A stretch of 64,000 nucleotides of DNA. Origin: Ancylobacter sonchi (GTDB lineage: Bacteria > Pseudomonadota > Alphaproteobacteria > Rhizobiales > Xanthobacteraceae). Shown one piece after another: positions 21,404-29,431 of this stretch. Where the stretch lies: assembly GCF_018390695.1 (NCBI RefSeq), contig NZ_JAHBGF010000020.1, positions 186,001 through 250,000 on the forward strand. Reading direction: 5' to 3'. A program made the position numbers and the translations under genes. The notes under the pieces are model-generated. The model had not been told where the DNA came from, searched no databases, and saw nothing but the letters and a program-made list of their open reading frames with translations. Position 1 is the stretch's first letter; every line of letters starts with the position of its first letter.

Positions 21404-21434
21404 ACGGCCGCTCCTCCCGGGGAGCGGCCGTTTT
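21404..21434 (+). terminator. Rho-independent terminator of typA
   Basis: Perfect 11-base stem ACGGCCGCTCC (21404-21414) and GGAGCGGCCGT (21421-21431), six-base loop, then a T-run. Confidence 0.88.
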
Positions 21435-21561
21435 CTTTGCGGGCCCGGCGGGCGGGTCGCCCTTTGGCGGCGGGGCTTTGGTGGCGGGCTTTGGTGGATC
21501 GTCGCGCGATTTCGCCACAAAGCTACTTGATCCCGCGCCCGGCTTTTGCTCCCATCAGGGC

Positions 21562-22071
21562 ATGGGCACGCTTCTCATCGAAACGCGCCGGGCCCGCCCG
21601 GCTGATGCGGCCGACGTCGCCGAGATCCACGACTCGGCGTGGCGCGCGGCCTATCGCGGTCTCATTCCCGGCGTGGAGCTCGAAAAGATGATCGAGCGGC
21701 GCGGGCCGGGCTGGTGGGAAACCGCCCTGCGGCGCGGCTCGCGCGTGCTGGTGCTCACCCATGCCGACCGCATCGCCGGCTACGCCAATCTCGGCCGCAA
21801 CCGCGCCCGTGGCCTGCCCTATGAGGGCGAGATCTACGAACTCTATCTCCGGCCGGAATATCAGGGGCTCGGCTTTGGTCGCCGGCTGTTCGCCGATTCC
21901 CGCAAGGAACTCGCCAGCCTGGGCTTCGACGGCGTGACGGTGTGGGCGCTGGCCGCCAACGAGCCGGCGCTCGCCTTCTACCGCGCGCTCGGCGGCGCCA
22001 ATATCGCCCGCTCCTCCGAGACCTTCGGCGGGCGCACGCTGGAAAAGCTGGCTTTCGGCTGGGCCGGCTGA
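21562..22071 (+). CDS. GNAT family N-acetyltransferase
   Basis: A 169-residue GNAT enzyme. The acetyl-CoA loop is QGLGFG at residues 101-106, preceded by the beta-4 strand EIYELYLRPEY. The N-terminal half (RPADAADVAEIHDSAWRAAYRGLIP) is typical of the RimI/YhbS-like amino-terminal acetyltransferases. Its substrate is unknown. I start at MGTLLIETR; an earlier TTG in frame would add 28 residues with no family match. It follows the typA terminator and so has its own promoter. Confidence 0.88.
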   Translation: MGTLLIETRRARPADAADVAEIHDSAWRAAYRGLIPGVELEKMIERRGPGWWETALRRGSRVLVLTHADRIAGYANLGRNRARGLPYEGEIYELYLRPEYQGLGFGRRLFADSRKELASLGFDGVTVWALAANEPALAFYRALGGANIARSSETFGGRTLEKLAFGWAG

Positions 22072-22163
22072 GCCCGGCGCCGGTGCCGGCCTGACGCGGC
22101 TGCGGGGCCGACGTTTTTCACAGCCTGACGTTTTTCAGGATCCGACACGCCCCGCACGGGCCA

Positions 22164-22475
22164 TCACAAGGCGGCGAGCCTGCCGGCGATCGCCTCGGCA
22201 TCGCCGCGGATGCGGAAGGTCTTCAGTCGGGCCGTGGCGCCGGCAACCAGTTCCACCTGCGTCGCCGGCACGTCCAGCAGCCGCGCCAGCAGGCGGATGA
22301 CGGCGGCATTGGCCTTGCCGTCCTCCGGCGCGACGCTGACCCGCGCCTTCAACGCCTGCCTGCCGTCCGCCAGATCGACGAAGCCCTCGACGGCGTCGCG
22401 CCCGCCGCGCGGCGTGACGCGCACGCTGAGCGTCACGCCGTCGGCGGTGGGCGTCCAGGCGGCTTGCCCGGTCAC
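22164..22475 (-). CDS. DUF167 (YggU) family protein
   Basis: A 103-residue protein of the DUF167/YggU family. The conserved body is VTLSVRVTPRGGRDAVEGF, then ALKARVSVAPEDGKANAAVIRLLARLL and the C-terminal ELVAGATARLKTFRI. The function is unknown; the fold is alpha/beta. A GTG 12 bases after the yggT stop is the most plausible start; the ribosome binding site would lie inside the yggT end. The YggT-YggU pairing is widespread in proteobacteria. Confidence 0.85.
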   Translation of the reverse strand: MTGQAAWTPTADGVTLSVRVTPRGGRDAVEGFVDLADGRQALKARVSVAPEDGKANAAVIRLLARLLDVPATQVELVAGATARLKTFRIRGDAEAIAGRLAAL

Positions 22476-22486
22476 GGTCGTCTGGC

Positions 22487-22765
22487 TCAGGCCAGCAGTT
22501 CGAACACCAGGTTGCGGATGAAATACAGGCCGATGATCAGGATGATCGGCGAAATGTCGATGCCGCCGAGATTGGGCAGCAGGCGGCGGATCGGCGCCAG
22601 CACCGGCTCGGTGACACGCCACAGGAACTCGCCGACACTGCGCACCACCTGGTTGTGCGGATTGACCACGTTGAACGCCACCAGCCAGGAGAGGATGGCC
22701 GAGGCGATGAGGATCCAGACATAGAGCGAGATGATCGTGTCGAACAGCCAGAGCAGCGAATACAT
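22487..22765 (-). CDS. YggT family membrane protein
   Basis: A 92-residue membrane protein with one copy of the YggT unit: two helices (LLWLFDTIISLYVWILIASAILSWL and IDISPIILIIGLYFIRNLVF) joined by a cytoplasmic loop with NPHNQVVRSVGEFLWRVTEPVLAPIRRLLPN. The loop and helices match the family throughout. Some members help cope with osmotic shock or take part in septum formation. TGAGG lies eight bases before the ATG. It is followed by the DUF167 gene in the same transcript. Confidence 0.92.
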   Translation of the reverse strand: MYSLLWLFDTIISLYVWILIASAILSWLVAFNVVNPHNQVVRSVGEFLWRVTEPVLAPIRRLLPNLGGIDISPIILIIGLYFIRNLVFELLA

Positions 22766-23032
22766 CGCGAACCTCAAGGAGGGCGGGCGGCGCGGGGCCG
22801 AAGCTGACGAATGCTTAAAGGCGCCGCCGCATCGCGGCAACCCCGATCGCACGGGAGGCCGCGCTTCCCGCCTTCCCGAAGGGGCGGGCCGGCGTGAGCG
22901 GCCGGTGTCCGGCGATTTACAGGACGGGCGGCGCGGCCTTCCCCGGGGAAGGCGACTTCGCCTGTGCGTGGCATCACGAGCCCGCTTGACAGGGCGGCGG
23001 AGGCGAACGTACAAGGCGCGGCCTGATGGTGA

Positions 23033-23108
23033 GGGGCCGTAGCTCAGTTGGGAGAGCGCTGCAATCGCACTGCAGAGGTCAGGGGTTCAAATCCCCTCGG
23101 CTCCACCA
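23033..23108 (+). tRNA. tRNA-Ala (anticodon CGC)
   Basis: A full cloverleaf of 76 bases including the encoded CCA. The acceptor pairs GGGGCCG with CGGCTCC. The D-stem is GCTC/GAGC. The anticodon stem CTGCA/TGCAG encloses loop ATCGCAC, so the anticodon is CGC, reading GCG. The T-stem AGGGG/CCCCT holds loop TTCAAAT. It stands at the left edge of the accessory region. Confidence 0.96.
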
Positions 23109-23311
23109 TCGGATTAGCATAGCGACTTGATTTTATTTAATAAAAAATCAGTCGCCAAGGCAGCGCCCCGATAATCGCCCCAACTACTGACGCCGGTAGG
23201 ACCGATGGCGACGACTTCTGCGCTGCATTTCCTGCTTGCGATACAATCAATCCGCGTAACTAAATGGCCGCTCGCGCGCTGATGCAGGCTTTCCTCGTGC
23301 AGGAGGCCTTC

Positions 23312-23596
23312 ATGGTTGACTTGCGAGTGATCGACGGCGGCGGCGGCGGACGAGGCGACAAGCAGGCGCAATGGGCAGAGGAAATGGCCGCCCAAGCGTT
23401 GGAGCGTCTTGGGGGCGAGATACTTCGTGGCGCCGCTCGTGGGCCTGAGAATGCATGCCGTGTGGGCGCCGCCGTCCGGAATCTCTACGAGCACCTCACT
23501 CCTGTGCCACCATGGATGCCGGCCTTCGAAGCGCGAACGGCCGGCCACTGCCGGACAATCCCGATAAGTGGGACGAAGAACCCCCCTGGCTGCTGA
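23312..23596 (+). CDS. Small hypothetical protein after the tRNA gene
   Basis: A 94-residue open frame starting MVDLRVIDGGGGG. AGGAGG lies five bases before the ATG, an ideal site. The middle (AEEMAAQALERLGGEILRG, then ACRVGAAVRNLYEHL) would form amphipathic helices, while the last 25 residues look less regular (ISGTKNPPGC). I recognise no family. It could be a real island gene or the start of a damaged one. Confidence 0.45.
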   Translation: MVDLRVIDGGGGGRGDKQAQWAEEMAAQALERLGGEILRGAARGPENACRVGAAVRNLYEHLTPVPPWMPAFEARTAGHCRTIPISGTKNPPGC

Positions 23597-24408
23597 ACTG
23601 TGCTCTCCGACCAGCGGCAGAGACCATCGCGGCGGATGGGTTCGCTTGCGGCCACACCTCTCAGCGTCGCCGGGACTTCGATCATGCCGTCGAACAGTAC
23701 CTCCCTCAAAGGGAAGGGCGCTGGCATGAGGGCGGCTGAAGCCATCTGACGCGATTGCTGGAGCAGTTGCCGCCTTTGTGGCCACCGCCTTCGCCTGGCC
23801 GGGTTAGCCGAGCCAAGAAGCGGCAGCCTACCACCAAACCAAAGCAGCCGGCCTAGTTGCGAACCGGGGAGGGGACCCAGCACTTCGGGATAGTCACCAG
23901 GACGCACTCGGAGAGGAGTGCGCCGCTTGCTTCAAGGCCAATATGCGAGCATTGGCGCTTGGTGGCCCTGTGTGTTCGTATTCTACCCCGCTGCGCTCGG
24001 AGAGTGCCGTCTTCCGCGAAGTCAGTGATCAGAGCAGATCGGATTGCCTCGGGATATCTCCCGGCAAAATGCGGAGCCGGATGCGCCATCTTGATTGTTC
24101 TGATTGTTTTCAATCGGTCATGGCGTCTGCTCCCGCATTCCGCCTCCGCCTTCCGCCTAGCCGCAAGTTTGAATGTTTGATTTTCATTCAAGCGGGTCGC
24201 AGTTTCACCGGCCCGCATTGAATCCTCTCGGACCTGATAAAACTCGCCGCGCGCCGCCTTCCATCTCGTGATGGCGCTCGCCAAGTTATTAGCGGTCGAG
24301 CCCGGCTGCCGCTGGCAGCAGAGGGGAGTTGAGGATAGCGCCGCCGCAAAAAAGGTGCCCACTCCCCCGAGCCGCTATATTTGTTCGATTCGATTGATCG
24401 GAGCCCCC
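23597..24408. other. Gene-poor accessory stretch
   Basis: No supported gene. Both strands hold open frames of about 100-170 codons, but their compositions are mixed and none shows a domain or a good ribosome binding site. Base composition is less GC-rich than in the flanking core genes, notably around 23,990-24,260. TATATT at about 24,377 could be a -10 box for the downstream antitoxin gene. Confidence 0.4.
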
Positions 24409-24657
24409 ATGGTAAGCACGCCCACTCGCCGCTCATTTGGTTCCGCCCGCGATGCCGCAGAAGCGGCCTTCAAGAGCGCCACATCTAAACCCGCCACTCT
24501 GCCCGACAGCTCCCCAGGCAAGGCCCCCTCTTTGCCGCACGCCAAGGAGCAGGTTTCGATCCGTCTGGACCGAGAAGTGCTGGAGCGGTTTCAGGAAGGC
24601 GGGCCCGGTTGGCAAGACCGGATCAATGCGGCGCTGCGGAAGGCGTTGGGGCTGTAG
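24409..24657 (+). CDS. brnA: BrnA-type ribbon-helix-helix antitoxin, apparently without toxin
   Basis: An 82-residue protein. Residues 47-82 (KEQVSIRLDREVLERFQEGGPGWQDRINAALRKAL) match the C-terminal BrnA antitoxin domain, a ribbon-helix-helix in which the short strand VSIRLD contacts DNA and GWQDRINAALR forms the second helix. The N-terminal half is Ser/Pro-rich and disordered-looking. In known loci brnA follows brnT, which encodes a RelE-like ribonuclease; no brnT-like frame is visible in the 800 bases before or after. It may be a stand-alone repressor. Confidence 0.75.
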   Translation: MVSTPTRRSFGSARDAAEAAFKSATSKPATLPDSSPGKAPSLPHAKEQVSIRLDREVLERFQEGGPGWQDRINAALRKALGL

Positions 24658-24898
24658 ATGTCTGGCCTGATCGGGGTGGGGTAGGTTGCGCCTCGCGCGC
24701 TCGCGCGTACTGGTCGCGAAACGGCTCTCGGTGTCCATTTTCGCCTCCTTTAGACGCATCGGGCACCCATGCCCACCCTCACTTCGTTCCCGGCTAAAGT
24801 GTTTTCGAGGGGAACAAGGGGGCAGGGCTGGCGCAGGGGGTGTTCCGTGGTTCCGGAACGCGGCAATCGCCGCGCGTGCCTCGCGATAGGATCACGGT

Positions 24899-25342
24899 AT
24901 GAACCTGATTTTCTATTTCATCGTGGTCGCCGCGGGCATCGCCGTCGCATTCCAACAGGTGCTCAACGCAAATCTGCGAGCGGATCTCGGTTCACCTTAT
25001 TGGGCGGGGTTCGTGAGCTATGCCGTCGGCATCTTCTCGATGGTCGCCGTGCTGCTTCTGACGGGCAGTTCCGTGCCGTCCGCTGCCGCCATCAACCGAA
25101 CGTCCTGGTGGTCCTGGTCGGGCGGTTTGTTCGGCGCAATGTTCATCCTGGCGGTGATCTTTGCCGTCCCGCGTGTCGGTGCAGCCACCACCTTGGCGCT
25201 CATAGTCGTCGGCCAGATGGTCGGATCACTGGCTTTCGACCATTTCGGCATACTCGGATTGCCACAGCAATCGGTGTCTCTGACCCGTCTCGCCGGCGCA
25301 GCCTTGCTTGTCGCGGGGGTGTTTCTGATCCAGAGGTCGTGA
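24899..25342 (+). CDS. YdcZ/DMT-family small transporter
   Basis: A 147-residue membrane protein with five predicted helices, matching the DUF606/YdcZ branch of the drug/metabolite transporter superfamily. The N-terminal helix carries GIAVAFQQVLNANLRADLGSPYWAGFVSYAVG, a family mark. Members with this half-size act as dimers; substrates are unknown. The gene stands alone in the accessory region. No obvious ribosome binding site precedes its ATG (GGATCACGGT). Confidence 0.87.
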   Translation: MNLIFYFIVVAAGIAVAFQQVLNANLRADLGSPYWAGFVSYAVGIFSMVAVLLLTGSSVPSAAAINRTSWWSWSGGLFGAMFILAVIFAVPRVGAATTLALIVVGQMVGSLAFDHFGILGLPQQSVSLTRLAGAALLVAGVFLIQRS

Positions 25343-26061
25343 GGAGCTGCCTCGCGTCTGCCATCTGCCAGATCAAGCGGAGGCCAACAACATCGTGTCT
25401 GGTTCGGCCCGTTGCTGAGCGGACTTGACCACCACCTCGCCGCCGACGTCGGCCACGCCTTTTCGAGCTTGCTGCCGGCCCGGTCGGCGAACCGGTCAGG
25501 AAGCCCGACTGCAATCTCCGTTACATCGGCAGGAAGCACGTGTCGCTGGAAGCCGAAGCAGGAGACGCCCTTTCCGCCGGTCAGTTCCGTCGAGATCCAG
25601 CAATTGGTCGCGACTTGACCGTGATGTTCTCCATTCCGGAGCGGGAGCCTCGCGACCTTGGCAGGAAGGGTGCCGGGCTCAAAATTAAAACCCTCAACCG
25701 GAAGGTTCGTTCTACCTGCGCCCCGCGCGGCATTGGCACCATCGAACCACCCCTAGAAAGATAAGCCAGATAGCACCACGGTTCCCGGAACGAACGTCAC
25801 TGCCAGCATCAAAGTAATTTACGCTCACATTCCAGACATTTTTGAAGCGCTGAAATGTCGCATCAGAATGCCCATCCCCGGAGGAAATCAGGCTCAATAT
25901 CCGCGGCTTCGAATTTGTCGAGGATCCAGTATCGGATTACCGGAAAAATTCCCCTTATCCCACCCCAGCACCCGCGTCGTTCGCCATGTGGTTGAGCGCG
26001 TCCAGTTTATTTTGTCTCGAGGCACGGATAAGATGCACGCCGTGCGGATGAAGGACAGTTT
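25343..26061. other. Gene-poor accessory stretch
   Basis: I see no supported gene in about 700 bases. Short open frames on both strands lack recognisable domains or start signals. The part from 25,740 to 25,900 is distinctly richer in A and T than the core genome. It may hold decayed genes. Confidence 0.4.
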
Positions 26062-26274
26062 GTGAAAACCGCCACTCGCTCGACGATGACGTCGACTTGG
26101 AACGCCTTTGTCCTCATTCCGGGTGAGACTGAGGCCCGTTTCGCCGCCATTCAGGCTAACGGCATAGACGACGCCCTGCGCCGGCTGCGCGAGAGGCCGG
26201 ATATGCTGGGCGCCATCGTCCTTGGATTGATCCACCAGGACATTCCGGTGAACGACGCACGTCGCGACGACTAG
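26062..26274 (+). CDS. Small hypothetical protein
   Basis: A 70-residue frame starting with GTG, preceded by GAAGGA at a six-base distance. An ATG eight codons later (MTSTWNAFVLIPGE) is the alternative start. The sequence (FVLIPGETEARFAAIQANGIDDALRRLRERPDMLGAIVLGLI) has a plausible alpha/beta pattern, with no known motif. Function unknown. Confidence 0.5.
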   Translation: MKTATRSTMTSTWNAFVLIPGETEARFAAIQANGIDDALRRLRERPDMLGAIVLGLIHQDIPVNDARRDD

Positions 26275-26409
26275 ATCGCCCAGCAGAAGGGGCGAGCAGG
26301 TATGCCCTTTCCTTCAGATACTCCCCATACCCTTCCTCGCAGGTGATCGCCCGCGACCACCAAGCCGGCCTGCCGCGCACCTTCTGCGGTGAATTTGCAG
26401 CCGGCTCCG

Positions 26410-26739
26410 TCACTGGGTCTTCCCCGGTACAGGCGGGCCATTCAGAACCCCGAACTCGTCCGCCACCCGGAAGAGGGCATTGCGAGACAGATAGAAGGCG
26501 CGCTGCCTGACGCCTGTGTCGGCGGCCTCGTCATTTGCCAGCTGCATCTGACAATGGGCGATCCAGGCAAGGACCTTGATGTCGTCGAAGCCTTTCACCG
26601 GAGCAGAGGCAAGCGCCATGATCTGCGGATCGAGGGCCTCAGCCGTGCCGGCATATCCATCATAACGGACGGCACGTTCCGCACGGGCGATGGGGTCCAT
26701 GGCGACCTCGGATGCGCTCGATATTGTCGTGTCCACCAT
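26410..26739 (-). CDS. Hypothetical protein, possibly the 3' part of a frameshifted gene
   Basis: A 109-residue frame (MVDTTISSASEVAMDPIARA start; body with ALASAPVKGFDDIKVLAWIAHCQM and RQRAFYLSRNALFRVADEF). It is mostly helical and soluble, with no recognised family. Its reading frame stays open upstream of the ATG and overlaps the end of the hypothetical gene at 26595-27080 in another frame. The two could be one gene broken by a frameshift near 26,750, or two overlapping genes. Confidence 0.5.
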   Translation of the reverse strand: MVDTTISSASEVAMDPIARAERAVRYDGYAGTAEALDPQIMALASAPVKGFDDIKVLAWIAHCQMQLANDEAADTGVRQRAFYLSRNALFRVADEFGVLNGPPVPGKTQ

Positions 26740-27080
26740 CCCCCGAACCAGTGCATGGTCTCGACCGGCATATGTGAGGTGAAGACACTGCCGATGGCGC
26801 CGAACCAGTCGGCAGGATCCGAAACCCCGATGAGCCGGCTGACCAAGCCGGCCTGACAGGCATCGAGAGCTTGTTTGCGCTCAAGTGCAAGGCGGGCGAA
26901 TGTTTCCGCGGCTTCGACCGGACCGGCCAGCATGCGGTCTATCTCGGGCAGGGCGCGAAGGGCATCAGCTTGCTGCCGGCGCCATGTGGCGACCTTGGCC
27001 GGGTTCCGCGTGCCGTCGGCTTCTTCCGCAGCCCTTCGCAAGGTCGACACCGCATAGTCGCGGATCAGCACCAGCAGCAT
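26595..27080 (-). CDS. Hypothetical protein, possibly the 5' part of a frameshifted gene
   Basis: A 161-residue frame starting MLLVLIRDYAVSTLRRAAEEA. The first 105 residues are convincing as protein (ADALRALPEIDRMLAGPVEAAETFARLALERKQALDACQAGLV, then DPADWFGAIGSVF), but the last 45 are Arg/Pro-rich and lie over the start of the next gene in a different frame. No family is recognised. The start is uncertain since the frame is open upstream and no ribosome binding site is evident. Confidence 0.45.
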   Translation of the reverse strand: MLLVLIRDYAVSTLRRAAEEADGTRNPAKVATWRRQQADALRALPEIDRMLAGPVEAAETFARLALERKQALDACQAGLVSRLIGVSDPADWFGAIGSVFTSHMPVETMHWFGGWWTRQYRAHPRSPWTPSPVRNVPSVMMDMPARLRPSIRRSWRLPLLR

Positions 27081-27215
27081 GGGGTCGCGCGCCAGCCCGT
27101 TGACCCGGCACTTGTCAGAATTCCTGCGCCGTCGCTTGATAGAAGAAGCGGAGCACAACAGGGCCACTCGGAGCCATGCGGCACCCCTTGTGGCAATCGA
27201 TTCATTGGGGGGCGT

Positions 27216-27677
27216 ATGTTCTACTTGCTGGCCTTGTTGATAGGGATCGTGGCCGGACTGCGGGCCATGACCGCACCTGCTGCGATCTCCTGGGCGGCCC
27301 ATCTCGGCTGGATTGATCTTTCTGCCTCACCGCTGGCCTTCATGGGCTATGCGTGGGCGCCATGGATCTTCACGGCGCTGGCCTTGGTCGAGTTCGTCAC
27401 CGATCAGCTGCCGACAACCCCAAGTCGGACGGTGCCGCCGCAATTCGCTGCGCGCCTGATCAGCGGAGCGCTTTGCGGTGCCTGCCTAGGCGTTGCCGGA
27501 GGCAGCCTGTCGATCGGCGCGGTCGCCGGGGTGATCGGCACCGTGATCGGTACGCTGGGTGGGCGTCTGGCGCGTGCGGGCCTTGCCGAGGCGTTCGGGC
27601 AGGATCGGCCCGCCGCTTTGATCGAAGACGCCGTGGCGATCATCTGTGCTGTCGTCATTATCTTGGTGGCAAGATGA
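27216..27677 (+). CDS. DUF4126-type small membrane protein
   Basis: A 153-residue integral membrane protein. Helices are visible at residues 2-18 (FYLLALLIGIVAGLRAM), 40-60, 80-115 (Gly/Ala-rich: GALCGACLGVAGGSLSIGAVAGVIGTVIG) and 135-152. The segment VEFVTDQLPTTPSRTVPPQFAARLISG is conserved in DUF4126 proteins that I recall beside FAD oxidoreductases. The function is unknown. GGGGGG lies upstream of the ATG. Its TGA overlaps the ATG of the oxidoreductase gene by four bases, so the two are translationally coupled. Confidence 0.82.
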   Translation: MFYLLALLIGIVAGLRAMTAPAAISWAAHLGWIDLSASPLAFMGYAWAPWIFTALALVEFVTDQLPTTPSRTVPPQFAARLISGALCGACLGVAGGSLSIGAVAGVIGTVIGTLGGRLARAGLAEAFGQDRPAALIEDAVAIICAVVIILVAR

Positions 27678-29062
27678 ATGACCCGGCACGTCGCTTCGAC
27701 GCCATCATCATCGGTACCGGCCAGGCAGGGCCCTCGCTTGCCGGTCGGCTGACGGCCGCCGGCAGGAGCGTCGCGATGATCGAGCGGCGCCATTTCGGTG
27801 GCACCTGCGTCAATACCGGCTGCAAGCCGACCAAGACGCTGGTGGCCAGCGCCTATGCCGCCCGCATGGCCCAGCGGGCCGCGGAATACGGCGTGGTGCT
27901 GGACGGCACGCCAGGCGTCGACATGAAGAGGGTTCAGGCCCGCGCCGCGAAGATCATCCAGGAGGGGCGTTCCGGTATCGAGAGCTGGCTGGACGGCATG
28001 GACGGCTGCACCGTGCTTCGCGGCCATGCCCGCTTCACCGGCCCGCATGACATCGAGGTCGACGGCGCGAAACTCACCGCGCCGCAGATCTTCATCAATG
28101 TCGGCGGCCGGGCGTCGGTGCCGGACCTGCCCGGCCTTGGGGACGTGCCCTATCTTACCAACACCGACATGGTCGAACTCGATACCGTGCCCGGGCATCT
28201 GGTGGTCATTGGCGGCTCCTATATCGGCCTCGAATTCGCGCAGATGTTCCGCCGCTTCGGCGCCCGCGTGACCGTCGTCGAGAAGAGTGGTCGCCTGATT
28301 GCGCGCGAGGACGAGGATGTCTCGGCTGCAATAAGGGAGATATTGGAGGCTGAAGGCATTGATGTACGGACCAACGCCGAATGCCTGAGCTTCGCGCGGC
28401 ACGACGACGGCGTGGCGGTGCGGGTCGGCTGTACCGAAGGCGCGCCGGAAGTCGTCGGCACGCATGTGCTGCTTGCCATCGGCCGGCGGCCGAACACCGA
28501 TGATCTCGGGCTGGAAGCCGCCGGCATCAGGACCGATGCGCGCGGCTATATCACGGTCGACGATTTCCTCGAGACGAGCGTGCCTGGCGTCTACGGGCTG
28601 GGCGACTGCAACGGACGAGGGGCCTTCACCCACACGGCCTATAACGACTTCGAGATTGTCGCGGCCAACCTGCTGGATGGCCAGGACTGGAAGGTGAGCG
28701 AGCGGCTTCCCGGCTATGCGCTCTACACCGATCCGCCGCTGGGGCGGGTCGGCATGACAGAAGCGCAGGCTCGCCAGACCCGTCGACCCCTTCTCATCGG
28801 CAAGCGGCCAATGAGCAAGGTCGGCCGCGCGGTGGAGAAGGCCGAAACACTGGGCTTCATGAAGGTGGTGGTGGATGCCCAAACGCAGCGCATCCTCGGG
28901 GCAGCGATACTCGGAACCGGCGGTGACGAGGCCATTCACGGACTGCTCGACATCATGAATGCGAACGTCCCCTGCACGGTCTTCCAGCGCGCAGTGCCTA
29001 TCCATCCGACGGTGTCGGAGCTGATCCCTACGCTGCTGGCGGAGATGAAGCCGGCAACGTGA
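27674..29062 (+). CDS. FAD-dependent pyridine nucleotide-disulfide oxidoreductase (mercuric reductase-like)
   Basis: A 462-residue class-I flavoprotein disulfide reductase. The FAD motif GTGQAG is at residues 14-19, the redox pair is Cys45 and Cys50 in GGTCVNTGCKPTK, the NAD(P) loop is GGSYIGLEFAQ, the second FAD motif is GLGDCNGRGAF, and the catalytic His444 lies in IHPTVSE. It lacks the N-terminal metal-binding domain and the C-terminal vicinal cysteines of true MerA, so mercury reduction is not supported. Its partner is the DUF4126 membrane protein, with which it shares an ATGA overlap. It probably moves electrons to an unknown disulfide or membrane acceptor. Confidence 0.9.
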   Translation: MNDPARRFDAIIIGTGQAGPSLAGRLTAAGRSVAMIERRHFGGTCVNTGCKPTKTLVASAYAARMAQRAAEYGVVLDGTPGVDMKRVQARAAKIIQEGRSGIESWLDGMDGCTVLRGHARFTGPHDIEVDGAKLTAPQIFINVGGRASVPDLPGLGDVPYLTNTDMVELDTVPGHLVVIGGSYIGLEFAQMFRRFGARVTVVEKSGRLIAREDEDVSAAIREILEAEGIDVRTNAECLSFARHDDGVAVRVGCTEGAPEVVGTHVLLAIGRRPNTDDLGLEAAGIRTDARGYITVDDFLETSVPGVYGLGDCNGRGAFTHTAYNDFEIVAANLLDGQDWKVSERLPGYALYTDPPLGRVGMTEAQARQTRRPLLIGKRPMSKVGRAVEKAETLGFMKVVVDAQTQRILGAAILGTGGDEAIHGLLDIMNANVPCTVFQRAVPIHPTVSELIPTLLAEMKPAT

Positions 29063-29082
29063 TGGGGAACGGACAGGCCCGA

Positions 29083-29181
29083 ATTCCGAGCGCGCGCGAC
29101 GGTGTCCTGACTGACGCCGGTTCCTTCGGCGACAAAGGAAGCAATCCCCTTCGGCCTGTAGCCTCGGCCGTGCTCTCGCTT
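29083..29181 (-). pseudogene. Possible remnant of a ParB-like helix-turn-helix protein
   Basis: A short stretch encodes KREHGRGYRPKGIASFVAEG and then TGVSQDTVARAR, a helix-turn-helix-like segment seen in ParB-type proteins of mobile elements. Only about 33 codons remain, sandwiched between the oxidoreductase end and a palindrome. Low confidence; the match is from memory of the motif. Confidence 0.25.
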
Positions 29182-29185
29182 ATTT

Positions 29186-29226
29186 TCAATCGACGCAACT
29201 TGCGTGGCGCAACTTGCGTCGATTGA
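29186..29226. repeat. Near-perfect 41-base palindrome
   Basis: The outer arms TCAATCGACGCAA (29186-29198) and TTGCGTCGATTGA (29214-29226) are exact inverses. Inside them a second pair, TTGCG and CGCAA, flanks a TGG centre; a C sits opposite C between the two stems. No T-run follows. It may be an operator, a recombination site or a mobile-element end. Confidence 0.7.
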
Positions 29227-29381
29227 CCCACTAGCTCCGCGTCGTGCCGGATCTGCCGATCCTGCTCCTCTTTCGCGAGGTCGGCGCGGTTCGGCCACAC
29301 GAGCCTCGATGTTCACATCTGTTGACAGCCGGGATGCGGCAGATCGGCTTTCTTCATAGCCAGCCGCGACTGCGCATGCTC

Positions 29382-29412
29382 GCTAAACCCTGGCTCTACG
29401 CCAGGGTTTAGC
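29382..29412 (-). terminator. Stem-loop downstream of the porin gene
   Basis: Perfect 12-base stem GCTAAACCCTGG (29382-29393) and CCAGGGTTTAGC (29401-29412), loop CTCTACG, 19 bases past the porin stop. The T-run is weak, so it may stabilise the mRNA end rather than terminate alone. Confidence 0.6.
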
Positions 29413-29431
29413 GCTTTCAGATCCAAAAGGA

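Noticed and set aside
24899..25342. Small multidrug resistance (EmrE-type) transporter
   Set aside because: The length and the QQVLNANLR-type first helix fit the YdcZ/DUF606 branch better, and the EmrE glutamate motif is missing.
27674..29062. Mercuric reductase (merA)
   Set aside because: No N-terminal metal-binding domain, no C-terminal cysteine pair and no merR/merT genes nearby. Only the general flavoprotein fold is supported.
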